Origin: an uncultured Bacteroidales bacterium | Lineage (GTDB): Bacteria > Bacteroidota > Bacteroidia > Bacteroidales > UBA932 | Direction: 5' to 3' | Length of the DNA: 13,033 nucleotides | Assembly (NCBI GenBank): GCA_946617545.1 | Contig: CAMOKK010000019.1 | Coordinates: 1-13,033 of the forward strand | Shown here: piece by piece, positions 7,049-13,033 of the stretch | Position numbering within the stretch: position 1 is the stretch's first letter | Layout of the letters: every line of letters begins with the position of its first letter | Translations under genes and position numbers: made by a program | The notes under the pieces: generated by a model | What the model was told of the DNA's origin: nothing | Database searches by the model: none | The model's input: only the letters and a program-made list of their open reading frames with translations

Positions 7049-7384
7049 ATGGCCGATCCCGTACGCATACATCGGAAAGAGCCGGTGAGCATGGATGCCC
7101 TGGTGAAGGAGTATATCAAGTCCATGAAACTGTCCATGGGGCTCAACACCCAGCGCATCTTCGCCGCCTGGGACGCCTGCTCGGGCGCGGCGCCCTTTAC
7201 CCTCAAGCGCTTTTACCGCGGGGGGAAGCTCTACATTACGCTGTCCTCTTCCGTGATCCGGAACCAGCTGTATTTCCAGAAGGATGAGCTGGTGAAAAAG
7301 ATGAACGCCTTTTTGTCTAAGGATGAGCTTTTTACGCAGGATGACCGGACGGTCAGCTTTATCGAGGAACTCATTCTTCGTTAG
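7049..7384 (+). CDS. DUF721 (DciA-like) protein
   Basis: A 111-residue basic protein of the DUF721 family. The features seen are the short helical start (MDALVKEYIKSMKLSMGLNTQRIFAAWDACSG, residues 15-46), where the tryptophan in the AAWD segment is typical of the family, followed by a beta hairpin region GGKLYITLSSSVIRNQLYF at 58-76, matching the KH-like fold known for DciA. DciA proteins in many bacteria load or regulate the replicative helicase DnaB in place of DnaC. Whether this short Bacteroidota relative does so is inference. It starts five bases after recF and is almost certainly co-transcribed, which supports a DNA-replication role. No hairpin terminator is seen after its stop. Confidence 0.85.
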   Translation: MADPVRIHRKEPVSMDALVKEYIKSMKLSMGLNTQRIFAAWDACSGAAPFTLKRFYRGGKLYITLSSSVIRNQLYFQKDELVKKMNAFLSKDELFTQDDRTVSFIEELILR

Positions 7385-7403
7385 CTGTGTGCGGGAAAAG
7401 GGC

Positions 7404-7431
7404 TTGGTTTAGGAAAAAATTACTATATTTG
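7404..7431 (+). promoter_or_regulatory. Bacteroidota-type promoter for the alarmone/antiporter/SpoIIE operon
   Basis: A -33 TTG at 7404-7406 is followed after 17 bases by TATATTTG at 7424-7431, a perfect TAnnTTTG. Predicted initiation is near 7438, leaving a leader of about 19 bases before the ATG at 7457. The block from 7408 to 7431 matches the recF-side block 5924-5947 at 20 of 24 positions, including the 11-mer TTTAGGAAAAA. Confidence 0.7.
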
Positions 7432-7456
7432 TAGGAATATATACGCATACGTACCC

Positions 7457-8533
7457 ATGAACAGATTGCTGGACGCCCACTGTGAACAGATTCTTCAGGA
7501 ATACCGGGATAACCTTCCCGAGTTCCGGAAGCAGGCGCAGGCCATTCAAGAAACCCTGCGGGCCACCCTGGACAAGGCCGGCATCATTGTCACCAGCATC
7601 GAGTCGCGGGTAAAGACGGAGGATTCCCTGGCCGGAAAGCTGGAGCTCAAGGGCGCCAAGTATAAATCTCTGGCCGATATCACGGACATCGTGGGGCTCC
7701 GCGTCATCACCTATTACAGCGAGGATGTGGACAAGGTGGCATCGGCCGTAGACCGTCTTTTCGACATAGACTGGGAGAATTCCGTAGACAAGAGAAAGCT
7801 CCTGGAAATAGACACCTTCGGCTATCTGTCGCTGCATTACATCTGCTCCAAAAAGGGTTTCGGATACCGTTTCGAGATTCAGATGAGAACCATCCTGCAG
7901 CATGCCTGGGCCAACATGAACCACGACACCGGCTACAAGAGCGGCGTGGAAATCCCCACCTATTACCGGCGCAGCCTCAGCCGCATGGCCGGCCTGCTGG
8001 AACTGGTGGACGAGGAGTTCAGCCGCATCCGCGTGGAACTGGCCGATTATCGCCGCAAGGTGCAGGCGCTGGTGGCCTCCGGCAACCTGGACGACGCCCC
8101 GCTGGACCTGGAGACTTACCGCAGTTTCCTGGAGATGGAGCCCTTCGACCGGCTCAACCGGAACATCGCCGGTATCAACCAGGCGGAAATCCAGCAGGTG
8201 TCGCTCCTGCCTTATCTGGAAGTGTTCCAGTTTCTGGAATGCAAAACCCTTGGGGACGTTGACCGGCTCATTAAGGAATGTTCGGACGGAGCCTTCCAGC
8301 TGGCTTCCTATCAGATGGCCCTCACAGATTTGGACATCATTTCCTCTTCCGTGGGGCCCCAGAACCTGTGTATTGCCCGTATCCTCAAGCAGGGAGGCGG
8401 CAGCGCCGGTATCAAAAAGATGTTCGACATCCTGAACGGCCCTTCCGACAGCAATGGGATGATGGCCGAGCTCCTGCTGGAGCAGGCAAAAGATTTACCC
8501 TTCATGAACGAAAAAAGCCATGGAACCCATTAA
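7457..8533 (+). CDS. RelA/SpoT-domain (p)ppGpp synthetase without hydrolase domain
   Basis: A 358-residue protein whose first half is a RelA/SpoT nucleotidyltransferase (PF04607), expected to transfer pyrophosphate from ATP to GDP/GTP. Key elements are ESRVKTEDSLAGKLELK at 49-65 (Arg51, Lys53, Lys61: ATP site), LADITDIVGLRV at 72-83 (Asp77 as metal-ligand candidate), FGYLSLHYI at 121-129 (Tyr123 for guanine stacking), and EIQMRTILQHAW at 140-151 (Glu140 and Gln142, then Arg144). No HD hydrolase domain precedes it, and no TGS or ACT domain follows. Residues about 190-358 are helical and carry no domain I recognise. Usual small alarmone synthetases are 200-260 residues, so the tail is an unusual addition. 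It has its own promoter and its last 14 bases overlap the kinase gene. Alternatives are another nucleotide pyrophosphokinase activity or a toxSAS-type enzyme. Confidence 0.88.
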   Translation: MNRLLDAHCEQILQEYRDNLPEFRKQAQAIQETLRATLDKAGIIVTSIESRVKTEDSLAGKLELKGAKYKSLADITDIVGLRVITYYSEDVDKVASAVDRLFDIDWENSVDKRKLLEIDTFGYLSLHYICSKKGFGYRFEIQMRTILQHAWANMNHDTGYKSGVEIPTYYRRSLSRMAGLLELVDEEFSRIRVELADYRRKVQALVASGNLDDAPLDLETYRSFLEMEPFDRLNRNIAGINQAEIQQVSLLPYLEVFQFLECKTLGDVDRLIKECSDGAFQLASYQMALTDLDIISSSVGPQNLCIARILKQGGGSAGIKKMFDILNGPSDSNGMMAELLLEQAKDLPFMNEKSHGTH

Positions 8534-9353
8534 AATCTCCCTAAAGGATTACAAACTCTTCGGCGGTGGCGCCAACGGAGAAAGCTACGACTGCATCTCG
8601 GACCCAGGCCTGATGCTCAAACTGTATTTCCCGGGCAAGATACAGCAGCCTCTGGACGAGATGCAGCTGGCCCGCAAAGTGTATGAGCTGGGCATTCCCA
8701 CGCCGGAACCGGGAGAATATGTAGTGACAGAGGACGGCCGCTACGGCATCCGTTTCCGCCGCATTCCCGGGAAGGTGTCGTATTCCCGCGCCACGGGGGA
8801 CCACCCCGAAAAGGTGGGCCAGTATGCCCATGAGTTCGCCCGGATGTGCCTGGACCTTCATGCCGTCCATGTGGATACCACCCAGTTCGAGAATGTGAAA
8901 GACCGTTATTACAGGCTACTGGAGGAAAGTCCCTTTTTTACTTCCGCGCAGAAGGACAAAATGGGTAAGTTTATTGCCGACGTGCCGGACGAGGATACGG
9001 CCATCCACGGAGACCTCCAGTTCAGCAATGCCATCTTTGCCGGTGACAAGCGTTATTTCATAGACCTGGGAGATTTCTGCTACGGCAACCACCTCTTTGA
9101 TGTGGGCATGGTCTATCTTTGCACCAACCTGAGCTCAGACGAGTTCATCCGCGAGACTTTCCACATGCCCAAGTCCCTGGCCATCCAGTTCTGGAAGTGT
9201 TTTGTCCCCGCCTACTTCGGCGAAGGCACCACGGTGCAGGAGGCCGAGGAACTGATTCAGCCTTATGCCGGCCTCAAAACCCTGATTGTTGAGCGGGATA
9301 CGCGCTGCCCCATGCCGGAAATGCGTGTAGCCCTCGCTTCTATTTTGGATTAA
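8520..9353 (+). CDS. Aminoglycoside phosphotransferase-fold kinase (TIGR02172-like)
   Basis: A 277-residue cytoplasmic protein with a protein-kinase/APH fold. A glycine-rich loop LFGGGANGESYDC at 13-25 precedes the candidate ATP lysine Lys34 (LKLYFPG). The catalytic loop is IHGDLQFSN at 162-170 (Asp165, Asn170), and the metal-binding element is FIDLGD at 180-185 (Asp182). Active-site residues are complete, so it is likely a functional kinase. Family relatives in gut bacteria are often annotated as aminoglycoside phosphotransferase, but few have been characterised. The start ATG lies inside the end of the synthetase gene (14-base overlap), implying translational coupling, and the antiporter follows after two bases. 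The substrate is unknown; antibiotic resistance is not suggested by the context. Confidence 0.8.
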   Translation: MEPIKISLKDYKLFGGGANGESYDCISDPGLMLKLYFPGKIQQPLDEMQLARKVYELGIPTPEPGEYVVTEDGRYGIRFRRIPGKVSYSRATGDHPEKVGQYAHEFARMCLDLHAVHVDTTQFENVKDRYYRLLEESPFFTSAQKDKMGKFIADVPDEDTAIHGDLQFSNAIFAGDKRYFIDLGDFCYGNHLFDVGMVYLCTNLSSDEFIRETFHMPKSLAIQFWKCFVPAYFGEGTTVQEAEELIQPYAGLKTLIVERDTRCPMPEMRVALASILD

Positions 9354-9355
9354 AG

Positions 9356-10843
9356 ATGTTTACGATAGGACTTGACGCTGGCAACTTGATGTTGCTCCTT
9401 TCCATTCTGGTCTTTGTGGCGGTGCTGTCCAACAAGATCGGAACCCGCTTCGGCGTCCCTTCCATGCTGGTATTCCTGCTGGTGGGCATGGTGGCCGGGC
9501 AGGACGGAATCGGCCTCAAGTTCGACAATCTGCACCTGGCCGAGTTCATGTGCCACCTGGGCATGACGGTAATCCTGCTCACGGGCGGCCTGGAGACGGA
9601 AATGCATGAAACCCGTCCTGTGCTCAGGCAGGGAATCCTGCTTTCTACCCTGGGTGTGCTTATCACCATCGGCCTCACAGGTGCGTTTATCTATCTGGTT
9701 GCCGGAAAAACCATCGGCCCGGAGGGAACCACCCTGCTGGGAGCCCTGCTGGTAGCCGCCGTCCTGGCCTCTACGGATTCCACTTCCGTGTTCAACATCC
9801 TCAGGAGCAAGCGTTTACAACTCCGGGAAAACCTGGGCCCCATGCTGGAGTTGGAATCCGGCAGCAATGACCCTATGGCCTATGTGTGCACCATCATCCT
9901 GGTGAAACTGGTCAACGGCGGGCTGGAAGTGGAGGCGGGGGGACAAATGGCCGGAGCCACCGCATTTATGGTTGCCCTGGTGCTGGTTTATCAGGTGGCC
10001 ATAGGCCTCGTAGTGGGCTACCTGGTGGGCCGCTTCTCCAAATGGGTGCTGGGCAGGATAAACCTCAATTCCAGCCCGCTGGTGAGCATCCTGATTCTGA
10101 GCCTGGCCTTCTTCTCCAACGGTATCGCCTCCCTGGTGGGCGGAAACGGCCTGCTGGCCCTGTATGTGTCGGCCATCATGATAGGCAATTCCCCTACGCT
10201 TCCCCAAAAGAAGGAAGTGCTTAAATTCTTTGACGGGATTTCCTGGCTTTCCCAGCTCCTGATGGTGCTGATGCTGGGTCTGCTGGCCCATCCTTCCCAG
10301 ATGCCCAAGGTGCTGGTTCCGGCCCTCCTTATCGGCCTTTTCATGATGCTGGTGGCCCGTCCGGCTGCCGTATTCATTTCTCTGATCGGCTTCCGCAAGC
10401 TTCCCGTGAGGGCCAAGCTCTTTACTTCGTGGGTGGGCATCAAAGGGGCCGGCCCCATCCTCTTCGCCCTGTATACCGTTGTGCACGAGGTGGGCGGTTC
10501 CGATATTATTTTCAATATCGTGTTGGTCATCACGCTCATGTCTCTCCTTACCCAGGGCATGACGCTTCCGCTGGTGGCCAGATGGCTCAATCTGAGCATC
10601 GACGAGGACCCCCAGGTGGAAACCTTCGGCCTGGACCTTCCGGAAGAGATGGGCATGATGAGAGACCATATCGTGGCCCCGGAAGACCTTCAGAGGGGGG
10701 AGACGCTGCGGGATTTGCACCTGCCGCACGGTATCCGCGTGATTATGGTCAAGCGCCGGGAGAAATTCATTGTGCCGCACGGCTCGCTTAAGCTGGAGCC
10801 GGAAGACCACCTGCTTATTTTAATGGGAGATACGGAGGATTAG
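9356..10843 (+). CDS. CPA1-type K+(Na+)/H+ antiporter with RCK_C domain (NhaP2/CvrA-like)
   Basis: A 495-residue inner-membrane antiporter that exchanges potassium or sodium for protons. About twelve hydrophobic segments cover residues 10-410. Transport-core motifs are LASTDSTSVF at 137-146 and ELESGSNDPMAY at 165-176, the latter holding the Asn171-Asp172 pair expected of the CPA1 ion site; SWVGIKGAGPI at 358-368 corresponds to the late core helix. The soluble C-terminal part, about 425-492 (ending PHGSLKLEPEDHLLILMGD), looks like an RCK_C/TrkA_C regulatory domain, which in related transporters binds small ligands, and in some of them cyclic di-AMP. This matches the NhaP2/CvrA subgroup, which tends to favour potassium. 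It lies two bases after the kinase gene and three before the phosphatase gene. Ion preference cannot be read from sequence alone. Confidence 0.9.
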   Translation: MFTIGLDAGNLMLLLSILVFVAVLSNKIGTRFGVPSMLVFLLVGMVAGQDGIGLKFDNLHLAEFMCHLGMTVILLTGGLETEMHETRPVLRQGILLSTLGVLITIGLTGAFIYLVAGKTIGPEGTTLLGALLVAAVLASTDSTSVFNILRSKRLQLRENLGPMLELESGSNDPMAYVCTIILVKLVNGGLEVEAGGQMAGATAFMVALVLVYQVAIGLVVGYLVGRFSKWVLGRINLNSSPLVSILILSLAFFSNGIASLVGGNGLLALYVSAIMIGNSPTLPQKKEVLKFFDGISWLSQLLMVLMLGLLAHPSQMPKVLVPALLIGLFMMLVARPAAVFISLIGFRKLPVRAKLFTSWVGIKGAGPILFALYTVVHEVGGSDIIFNIVLVITLMSLLTQGMTLPLVARWLNLSIDEDPQVETFGLDLPEEMGMMRDHIVAPEDLQRGETLRDLHLPHGIRVIMVKRREKFIVPHGSLKLEPEDHLLILMGDTED

Positions 10844-10846
10844 AAT

Positions 10847-13009
10847 ATGGAGGTGGATAAGAGAAAATGGTTCCGGATTTTTCTGGTGTTTGTGGCGGCC
10901 GCCATTCTGGAGGCTACCTCCATCCTCCAGTTCCGGGAACTGTACAATACCTCCAAGCAGGCTGCCCGCAAGACGGCGGAGCACATCCTGACCACCAGCC
11001 GCTTCGCCATTCTGGATGTGGTGGAACAGGCCGAACAGGCCGTCCGCGACAATATGTGGATTGCCCGCTGGTGCCTGGAGTATCCGGACAGCCTGGGCAG
11101 CGTATCGGCCCGGATTGTAGAGAACAACAAGGCCATTTCCGGCTCCACGATAGCCCTGGTCCCCGGCCACAGCAAGAAGTTCCCGCTTTGGGCTCCCTAC
11201 GCGCATCAGAACGGGGACAAGGTGGAGATTACCTCGCTGGCTACGCCGCAGTACGATTATCCCGCCCACCCGTGGTTTACCAAGGCCCTGGAGAATGAGA
11301 ACGGTTACTGGAGCGAGCCGTATTTGGATGAAGGGGGCGGCAATATCATGATGACCACCTACTCCATGCCCGTGAAAGACGAGGACGGAGTGAATGCAGC
11401 CGTCATCACGGCCGATATTTCCCTGGACTGGCTGTCCGAGCATGTGGGCAAGATAGACTCATACGACGACTCTTTCAGTATCCTGGTAAGCCGCGATGGC
11501 CTGCTGATGGTGGCCCCTTCGGACAGCATCTCCATGAAAAAGCATCTGGACGACCAGGAAAGCCTTTTCCAGGACCGGAAGCACTATCTGGAGCTGGAGG
11601 AAGGGCTGATGGGAAACAAGACGGGTGAGGTGGCCATCAAGGGCCGCCGTGACACCTATCATGTCTATTATTCGCCCATCGAGCGCACGGGCTGGTCCAT
11701 GGCCGTGGTATTCCCGGAGAAGGAGATATACTGGGACGTGCGGCAGCTGGGACTCATGGGTGCCTTCCTGCAGATTCTGGGCCTGCTGATGCTGTTTTTC
11801 ATCCTGCGGGCCATGGCCAGAAGCTGGATAGACTACCAGAAGGCCAAGGATATCGAGGAGCACATGGAAAGCGAGCTCCAGATTGGACGGGACATCCAGA
11901 TGTCCATGATTCCCAAGAACTTCTCTTTCCCGGAGCGTACAGATTTGGACATATCGGCCACCATTGTGCCGGCCAAGCAGGTGGGGGGAGATTTATATGA
12001 CTTTTACATACGGGACGAAAAACTCTTTTTCTGCATCGGCGACGTGGCCGGCAAGGGTGTCCCCGCTTCCTTGGTGATGGCGGTGACGCGCAGCCTGTTC
12101 CGGAACATATCGGCCCTGGAAGACAGTCCCAAGGTTATTGTCGAAGGCATTAACCGGGGCATGTTCGACATGGCGGAGAACGAGATGTTCGTCACATTCT
12201 TCTGCGGCGTACTCAATTTGAAAGACGGCGTCCTGAATTATTGCAATGCCGGTCACAATCCTCCTCTGTTCTTTACGGACAGAATTGAGATGCTGCCGGT
12301 GCTCCCGAACATTCCTTTAGGAGTAGATTTTGGCATGGAATTCGAGGGACAGACCCTTCAGCTCCATTACGATGATGCAATTTATCTGTATACCGACGGC
12401 GTTTCAGAGGCCGAGAACGTGGACCATGACCAATATGGTTTGGCCCGCATGCAGGCGGTGCTTCATGAAAGGCGCAGCGCACAGGAGCATTTGGATGCCG
12501 TGATGGCATCCGTCCGCTCTTTTGTGGGAGAAGCGCCTCAGAGTGATGACATCACCATGCTCTTTATCCATTTCCTGAATAAAAAACAACGTACAGATGT
12601 TATGGAGAAACATTTGATATTACACAACGACATCCAGCAGATTCCTCAGCTGGCTGGGTTTGTTGAGGCTATCGCCGAGCAGAAGAATATTCCGCAGGCT
12701 ATGACTATGAGTTTGAACCTGGCCTTGGAGGAAGCCGTTACCAATGTGATTCTGTATGCGTATCCGGAAGGAACGGACGGGCTGGTAGATCTTGAGGCTG
12801 TCTTGAGAGATGACAGTATTGAGTTCATCATCAGTGACAGCGGAAAAGCCTTCGATCCTACGGCCACTCCGGATGCCGACATTACCCTGGGGGTTGAGGA
12901 ACGGCAGATTGGCGGTTTGGGTATTTTTCTTGTAAGGCAGATAATGGACAGCGTTTCTTACAAGCGTGAGAACGGCAGGAACATTTTACACATGACCAAA
13001 AAAATTTAA
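10847..13009 (+). CDS. Cache-sensor SpoIIE/RsbU protein phosphatase fused to an RsbW-like kinase domain
   Basis: A 720-residue membrane sensor for partner switching. Order of parts: TM1 at about 8-28, exported Cache-like domain at about 30-298 (HPWFTKALENENGYWSEPY at 141-159, then MTTYSMPVKDEDG and ITADISLDWL), TM2 at about 300-322, a helical linker at about 330-355 (ESELQIGRDIQMSMIP), a PP2C-type SpoIIE phosphatase at about 365-577, and a GHKL ATPase domain from about 586 to the end. Phosphatase metal residues are visible as Asp382 (GGD), Asp399 (GDVAGKG), Asp517 (YTDG) and Asp567/568 (SDD). The kinase part has its N box LALEEAVTNV with Glu629 and Asn633, DSG at 664-666, and GGLGIFL at 689-695. 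The pair would dephosphorylate and phosphorylate a STAS protein on a serine. The next gene probably encodes that partner, six bases downstream. Signal and final output are unknown. Confidence 0.92.
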   Translation: MEVDKRKWFRIFLVFVAAAILEATSILQFRELYNTSKQAARKTAEHILTTSRFAILDVVEQAEQAVRDNMWIARWCLEYPDSLGSVSARIVENNKAISGSTIALVPGHSKKFPLWAPYAHQNGDKVEITSLATPQYDYPAHPWFTKALENENGYWSEPYLDEGGGNIMMTTYSMPVKDEDGVNAAVITADISLDWLSEHVGKIDSYDDSFSILVSRDGLLMVAPSDSISMKKHLDDQESLFQDRKHYLELEEGLMGNKTGEVAIKGRRDTYHVYYSPIERTGWSMAVVFPEKEIYWDVRQLGLMGAFLQILGLLMLFFILRAMARSWIDYQKAKDIEEHMESELQIGRDIQMSMIPKNFSFPERTDLDISATIVPAKQVGGDLYDFYIRDEKLFFCIGDVAGKGVPASLVMAVTRSLFRNISALEDSPKVIVEGINRGMFDMAENEMFVTFFCGVLNLKDGVLNYCNAGHNPPLFFTDRIEMLPVLPNIPLGVDFGMEFEGQTLQLHYDDAIYLYTDGVSEAENVDHDQYGLARMQAVLHERRSAQEHLDAVMASVRSFVGEAPQSDDITMLFIHFLNKKQRTDVMEKHLILHNDIQQIPQLAGFVEAIAEQKNIPQAMTMSLNLALEEAVTNVILYAYPEGTDGLVDLEAVLRDDSIEFIISDSGKAFDPTATPDADITLGVEERQIGGLGIFLVRQIMDSVSYKRENGRNILHMTKKI

Positions 13010-13015
13010 AACGAT

Positions 13016-13033
13016 ATGGAAGTATTTATTGAA
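13016..13033 (+). CDS. Start of next gene, possibly a STAS anti-sigma-factor antagonist, partial
   Basis: Six codons (MEVFIE) are seen before the window ends, beginning six bases after the stop of the SpoIIE/HATPase gene. The sequence alone does not identify it. A STAS-domain antagonist is inferred because such genes commonly sit beside SpoIIE/RsbW genes and the short hydrophobic start fits the first beta strand of that fold. Confidence 0.45.

Noticed and set aside
7385..7403. A terminator after the DUF721 gene
   Set aside because: No stem-loop with a T run was found; read-through into the next operon is possible.
8520..9353. Aminoglycoside resistance gene
   Set aside because: The fold fits, but similarity is to a broad family of kinases of mostly unknown substrate, and no other resistance or mobility genes are nearby.
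7457..9353. Toxin-antitoxin (toxSAS) pair made of the synthetase and the kinase
   Set aside because: The synthetase is longer than usual toxSAS toxins, both genes sit in a longer tight operon with transport and signalling genes, and the second gene is a kinase with intact catalytic residues rather than a typical antitoxin. Not excluded, but weaker than a stress-signalling reading.
9815..10810. A 331-codon minus-strand frame opposite the antiporter
   Set aside because: Composition is extremely rich in His and Gln, without a domain or a promoter, and the plus-strand antiporter is complete with conserved motifs.
1..13033. CRISPR arrays, tRNA, rRNA, insertion sequences, integrase or attachment sites
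   Set aside because: I saw no regularly spaced repeats, no clover-leaf or rRNA segments, and no transposase or recombinase. The window looks like stable chromosome.

Overview
The window is a gene-dense stretch (GC-rich, no RNA genes, no mobile elements, longest gene-free stretch about 85 bases) from a member of the Bacteroidota, most likely Bacteroidales. The reasons are the TAnnTTTG-type -7 promoter elements, the lack of strong Shine-Dalgarno sequences, the recF-DUF721 pair next to a membrane-anchored TPR protein, and a Bacteroidota-type YebC N-terminus. I cannot name the family or genus from the sequence.

Region 1 (1-2382, + strand) is the end of a uronate catabolism operon. It holds the last codons of a KduD/gluconate 5-dehydrogenase-like SDR enzyme, a galactitol-type PTS EIIC membrane protein with no other PTS component in view, and KduI (5-dehydro-4-deoxy-D-glucuronate isomerase). 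KduI normally works in the cytoplasm, but here the ORF opens with a convincing Sec signal peptide. This suggests periplasmic isomerisation, uptake by the EIIC-like permease, and cytoplasmic reduction of the unsaturated-uronate product.

Region 2 (2379-5885, - strand) is a tightly packed operon read as TPR membrane protein, YebC translation factor, exported esterase and GT4 glycosyltransferase, with gaps of only 1, 2 and 3 bases. Its last gene converges on kduI and the two stop codons overlap by 4 bases. It is driven from a promoter at about 5920-5950 that lies back-to-back with, and overlaps, the probable recF promoter in a near-perfect inverted repeat.

Region 3 (5970-7384, + strand) is recF followed by a DUF721 (DciA-like) gene, a replication/repair pair.

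Region 4 (7404 to the right edge, + strand) starts at a clear Bacteroidota promoter and runs with overlaps or very short gaps through five genes: a synthetase-only RelA/SpoT protein with an unassigned C-terminal half, a phosphotransferase-fold kinase (14-base overlap), a CPA1-type K+/H+ antiporter with an RCK_C regulatory domain, a Cache-TM-SpoIIE phosphatase fused to an RsbW-like kinase domain, and the first codons of what is probably the STAS partner. It reads as a stress-signalling operon joining alarmone synthesis, ion homeostasis and partner switching, and it is the best candidate here for an under-described system.
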